From positions 1 to 64,000 of the forward strand of contig JAGYIP010000009.1 of the NCBI GenBank assembly GCA_018402635.1: 64,000 nucleotides of DNA, read 5' to 3'. Positions 61,266 to 64,000 of the stretch are shown one piece after another. Source of the DNA: Burkholderiaceae bacterium. Lineage in GTDB: Bacteria > Pseudomonadota > Gammaproteobacteria > Burkholderiales > Burkholderiaceae_A. Below the pieces are notes generated by a model. The model was not told where the DNA came from, did not search any database, and worked only from the letters and a program-made list of their open reading frames with translations. Within the stretch, counting starts at the first letter, position 1. The number at the start of each line of letters is the position of its first letter. A program made the position numbers and the translations under genes.

Positions 61266-61529
61266 CTATACGGGAAATTCCTTAGTTATGCCAGGCTCTT
61301 GTTCTGAGCGGTCTTGTTCACTGCTCGCGACTGGGCTAACCTGCATGGAGTCTTCCTGCTGTTGTTGAGCCCTAATTCTTGCCTCTTTAGCCTGCTTATG
61401 GCGTTCTTTCTTGTCTTCCTCAAAAGCCTTGCGCTTAGCACTTAGCTCGAAGTCCCGTCTAAGCTTAAGCAGAAAAAAGCTTAGGAGCGCCAGGTTGGCA
61501 AGCCAGAAAAAAGGAATCAGCCAGTTCAT
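61266..61529 (-). CDS. Small membrane protein with coiled-coil tail
   Basis: 87 residues. A hydrophobic N-terminus (LIPFFWLANLALLSFFLL) is followed by a highly charged helix (RRDFELSAKRKAFEEDKKERHKQAKEARIRAQQQQ) and a disordered acidic tail. It is divergent from the haloacid dehalogenase gene with about 37 bp between starts. No family is recognised. Confidence 0.5.
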   Translation of the reverse strand: MNWLIPFFWLANLALLSFFLLKLRRDFELSAKRKAFEEDKKERHKQAKEARIRAQQQQEDSMQVSPVASSEQDRSEQEPGITKEFPV

Positions 61530-61566
61530 GGTGTGGCGAGAAAAATTTAAACAAGATGGTGAAATT

Positions 61567-62271
61567 ATGCCCTGTGAATTTGATGCCTTTGTTTTTGATG
61601 CCTATGGCACCTTGTTTGATGTTTACTCGGTGAAGGCTAGCGCCGAGCGGCTCTACCCCGGCCAAGGTGAGGCCCTTGCCAAGCTGTGGCGCGATAAACA
61701 AGTGGAGTACACCCGGCTCATATCGTTGGCCGACCCATCAGCTTCTAATGGCAGTCGCCACTACATGCCTTTTTGGGAGGTGACCCGGCGGGCTTTGCAT
61801 TTCAGCCTAAGTGCGCTTGGCCTTGATGCATCCGAGGCGAACCAGAATCAGCTGATGGCCGAGTACGAAAGGCTTTCTGCCTTTCCTGAAGTCCTTCCTG
61901 TTTTATCGCAGCTCAAGCAAGAAGGCCACCAGATTGCCATTCTTTCAAACGGCAACCAGAGCATGCTGGGTAAGGCGGTTGAGTCGGCTGGGCTTACCGC
62001 CCTTATTCATCGCGTGCTTGGGGTCGATGCCTTGCGACAATTCAAAATTATGCCCGGGGTTTATGACCTTATTTTTCAAGACACTGACCTTCCTAAAGAG
62101 AAGGTTCTGTTTGTCTCAAGCAACGGCTGGGATGTTCTTGGTGCCAACTGGTATGGCCTAAGCACCTTTTGGGTGAATCGTCAGGGCCTGCCTTTTGAGT
62201 CCCTGGGTCCGCCTCCACGCTTTCAGGGAAACAATTTAAACGGTCTGTTGGCCTTAAGCCAACCCTCTTAG
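61567..62271 (+). CDS. Type II haloacid dehalogenase (HAD superfamily)
   Basis: 234 residues from ATG 61567. An upstream extension to 61411 is antisense to the small membrane gene and not protein-like. The nucleophile motif DAYGTLFDVYSV (Asp), motif II ILSNGNQSML (Ser/Asn), and motif III/IV FVSSNGWDVLGANWYGL match (S)-2-haloacid dehalogenases, which hydrolyse haloacids to hydroxyacids. It converges on the ABC exporter gene with a 4-bp overlap. Confidence 0.92.
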   Translation: MPCEFDAFVFDAYGTLFDVYSVKASAERLYPGQGEALAKLWRDKQVEYTRLISLADPSASNGSRHYMPFWEVTRRALHFSLSALGLDASEANQNQLMAEYERLSAFPEVLPVLSQLKQEGHQIAILSNGNQSMLGKAVESAGLTALIHRVLGVDALRQFKIMPGVYDLIFQDTDLPKEKVLFVSSNGWDVLGANWYGLSTFWVNRQGLPFESLGPPPRFQGNNLNGLLALSQPS

Positions 62272-64000
62272 CCAGCGGTCTCGAGGAACTGATGCGCCGA
62301 TAGCTCCTGATAGAGCGGACTTGTCTGTAGAAGACGTTCATGGCTGTCAATGGCCAGGCACTCCCCTTTATCAAGCACTGCAATTTGTGTGGCACGGCGA
62401 ACGGTCGCCAGCCGGTGTGCAACAACCAGGCCTGCACGAGACGGTAGCCACTGGGCGAGCGCTGCCTGCACGGCTCGTTCTGAAAGGCTATCGAGTGCGG
62501 AGGTGGCCTCATCAAGAAGAAGAATGGGGGGGTTGCGCAAAATAGCCCGAGCAATCGCAATACGCTGACGCTGCCCTCCCGAAAGCCGAACCCCTCGCTC
62601 GCCAAGAAAGCTCTCATAGCCCTGTGGAAGCGCCAAGATAAAGTCGTGGGCATGGGCCGCCCGGGCAGCTTCTTCAACCTGCGTATCGCTTGCCTCAAGC
62701 AACCCATAGCGAATGTTTTCTCGAGCATTGGCTGAAAAGACCACGGGGTCTTGTGCTACAAGACCCATGGAGGCGCGCACTGCGGGAAGGCCCCAGTAAG
62801 AAAGCGGCCTGCCATTGATACGGATGGTTCCGCGCTGCGGGTTATAAAACCCAAGCATCAGCGCAAGGAGGGTGGACTTACCTGCGCCGGATGGGCCCAC
62901 CAGAGCCAGAGTCTGGCCCGAGCGCAGCTGAAACGACACGCCCTTAACAGCCCAGTGGTCTGGCCGCGAAGGGTAGGCAAACCAGACATCATCGAACTCG
63001 ATTGTGACTGGGGCCTCAATGGCCGCCAATACAGTGGTTTTTGCGGGTGAAGGGTTTGGCTCACCGTGAGCGTCCTCGTCTTGCATAAGGTCAAGAAGAC
63101 GCTCCGTAGCGCCTGCAGCGCGTTGCAGGTCGCCAAAGACTTCAGCAAGCGCTGCAATCGCCCCTGCGGTAAGAACAGCATACAAAACAAACTGGGCAAG
63201 CTGACCGGCGGACATGCTACCTGCCACTACCTGACCGGCTCCAAGCCAAAGGACAAAGACAATAACTGCAAAGGCAAGAACAATGGCAACTGCCGTAAGC
63301 CATGACCGCATTTGATTGCGACGCCTTGCAACCGCAAAGGCTTGCTCCACGGTATTGGTGTAGCGCCCCGATTCATAGTCTTCACGGCCAAGCGCCTGCA
63401 CGGTGGTCATGGCGTTAAGCACCTCACCGGCAAGTGCACTGGTGTCTGCGACCTTGTCTTGGCTGTCCTTTGAGGCCTTACGCACGGTTCGGCCCAGGGC
63501 TAGGATGGGAAAGATCACCATAATTAGTAGGCCCAGCATAAGCCCCGCAAGCCAGGCACTTGTCAGCAGCATCATGATCATGCCCCCCACGAAAAGCACC
63601 AGGCTTCGTAATGAAAGCGAAATACTTGTACCTACAAGGGTCTGAACCAAGGTGGTGTCTGCCGTTAGCCGAGAGAGCACCTCACCGGTTTGAAGCGTCT
63701 CGAAGTACTGCGGTGGACGTTTTAAAACGTGTTGGTAAACCTCGGAACGTAGATCGGCCACCACCCGCTCGCCAAGCCAGGACATGAAGTAGAACCTTAG
63801 TGCTGTGGCGGTGGCCAGAACAACGGAGACCCCCAATAAAAGCCCAAAGACCTGGCCCAGGTCGTGCCCAGACAGAAGAGATTGGTCAATAAGCTGCCGA
63901 AAGACCAAGGGGACTGAGAGCGTTGCGGCTGCGGAGAGCAAAAGGAAGGCAAAGGCGGCAATCCAGCGGCCCTTGTAGCTTGCAGCCATTCGAAGAATAG
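62268..64000 (-). CDS. ABC exporter with fused membrane and ATPase domains, N-terminus off the window
   Basis: At least 573 residues. Six transmembrane helices (residues 10-300) are followed by an ATPase domain: Walker A GPSGAGKST, signature RLSGGQRQRIAIA and Walker B ILLLDEATSALD. It belongs to the MsbA/multidrug exporter group. The first in-window ATG is at 63989, but the frame stays open to the edge (ILRMAASYKGRW..), and related proteins begin about 15-25 residues earlier, so the real start probably lies outside. The substrate is unknown. Confidence 0.9.
   Translation of the reverse strand, partial: ILRMAASYKGRWIAAFAFLLLSAAATLSVPLVFRQLIDQSLLSGHDLGQVFGLLLGVSVVLATATALRFYFMSWLGERVVADLRSEVYQHVLKRPPQYFETLQTGEVLSRLTADTTLVQTLVGTSISLSLRSLVLFVGGMIMMLLTSAWLAGLMLGLLIMVIFPILALGRTVRKASKDSQDKVADTSALAGEVLNAMTTVQALGREDYESGRYTNTVEQAFAVARRRNQMRSWLTAVAIVLAFAVIVFVLWLGAGQVVAGSMSAGQLAQFVLYAVLTAGAIAALAEVFGDLQRAAGATERLLDLMQDEDAHGEPNPSPAKTTVLAAIEAPVTIEFDDVWFAYPSRPDHWAVKGVSFQLRSGQTLALVGPSGAGKSTLLALMLGFYNPQRGTIRINGRPLSYWGLPAVRASMGLVAQDPVVFSANARENIRYGLLEASDTQVEEAARAAHAHDFILALPQGYESFLGERGVRLSGGQRQRIAIARAILRNPPILLLDEATSALDSLSERAVQAALAQWLPSRAGLVVAHRLATVRRATQIAVLDKGECLAIDSHERLLQTSPLYQELSAHQFLETAG

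Overview
This 64 kb window looks like the chromosome of a freshwater or soil betaproteobacterium, probably in Burkholderiales. That placement is inferred from gene content and protein style: a CysI/CobA/CbiX/DUF934 sulfite-reduction operon, a proteorhodopsin of the freshwater kind with carotenoid genes, a BciA-like reductase, short CbiX, Rpn and CcdAB. It was not tested by phylogeny. No rRNA, tRNA or CRISPR array was seen.

Layout. (1) 1-2.8 kb is an accessory zone of remnants: a HigA antitoxin running off the left edge, a second deleted HigA fragment, a MarR-like winged-helix gene, small ORFs, a lipoprotein and a truncated IS3-type orfA. (2) 2.8-9.2 kb is one tight operon of seven exported or membrane-anchored proteins. 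One has a CsgG-like domain and two others resemble FlgT/LPP20-type domains; none has an assigned function, making this the best candidate for an undescribed envelope system. (3) 9.5-11.9 kb holds an Old Yellow Enzyme reductase, an Rpn-type nuclease and a nucleotidyltransferase scrap. (4) 12.1-16.9 kb is a minus-strand retinal photosystem: rhodopsin, a terminator hairpin, a 76-residue membrane ORF, crtI, crtY and blh. crtE and crtB are absent. The rhodopsin has proton-pump residues, a green-tuning Leu and a small Gly where carotenoid-antenna rhodopsins have their fenestration. (5) 17.4-21.6 kb carries Dps, a P-type ATPase and HtpX.

(6) 21.8-25.5 kb is a siroheme/sulfite reductase operon (CysI, CobA, CbiX, DUF934, thioredoxin-like). 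It is followed by an AraC regulator divergent from a peroxiredoxin-like gene and a periplasmic DsrE-like gene. (7) 27.6-41.3 kb is a direct tandem duplication of a unit of about 6.85 kb. Each unit carries an alpha/beta hydrolase, a small membrane protein, YceI, an SbmA/BacA-like transporter and a PhnCDE-type ABC importer of the sort often annotated as putative selenate/phosphonate transporter. In copy 1, one permease and the binding-protein C-terminus are frameshifted by single-base losses in homopolymers; copy 2 is intact. (8) 41.5-47.2 kb is an ArsS-type arsenosugar/selenium-related operon: radical SAM protein, TVP38-flavoreductase fusion, two glycosyltransferase-like proteins and a SelD-associated-type oxidoreductase.

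(9) 47.3-64 kb is mixed housekeeping and stress: a SpoIIAA-like protein, a yybP-ykoY (Mn2+) riboswitch upstream of a TerC/Alx exporter, an acyltransferase, glutathione reductase, an EamA exporter, a BciA-like 8-vinyl reductase homologue, a YiiX-like hydrolase, DUF1289, KatG, a CcdAB toxin-antitoxin pair, an MFS transporter, an RhlE-like helicase, a haloacid dehalogenase and an ABC exporter cut by the right edge. Together these suggest a light-exposed aerobe with strong peroxide, metal and oxyanion handling.
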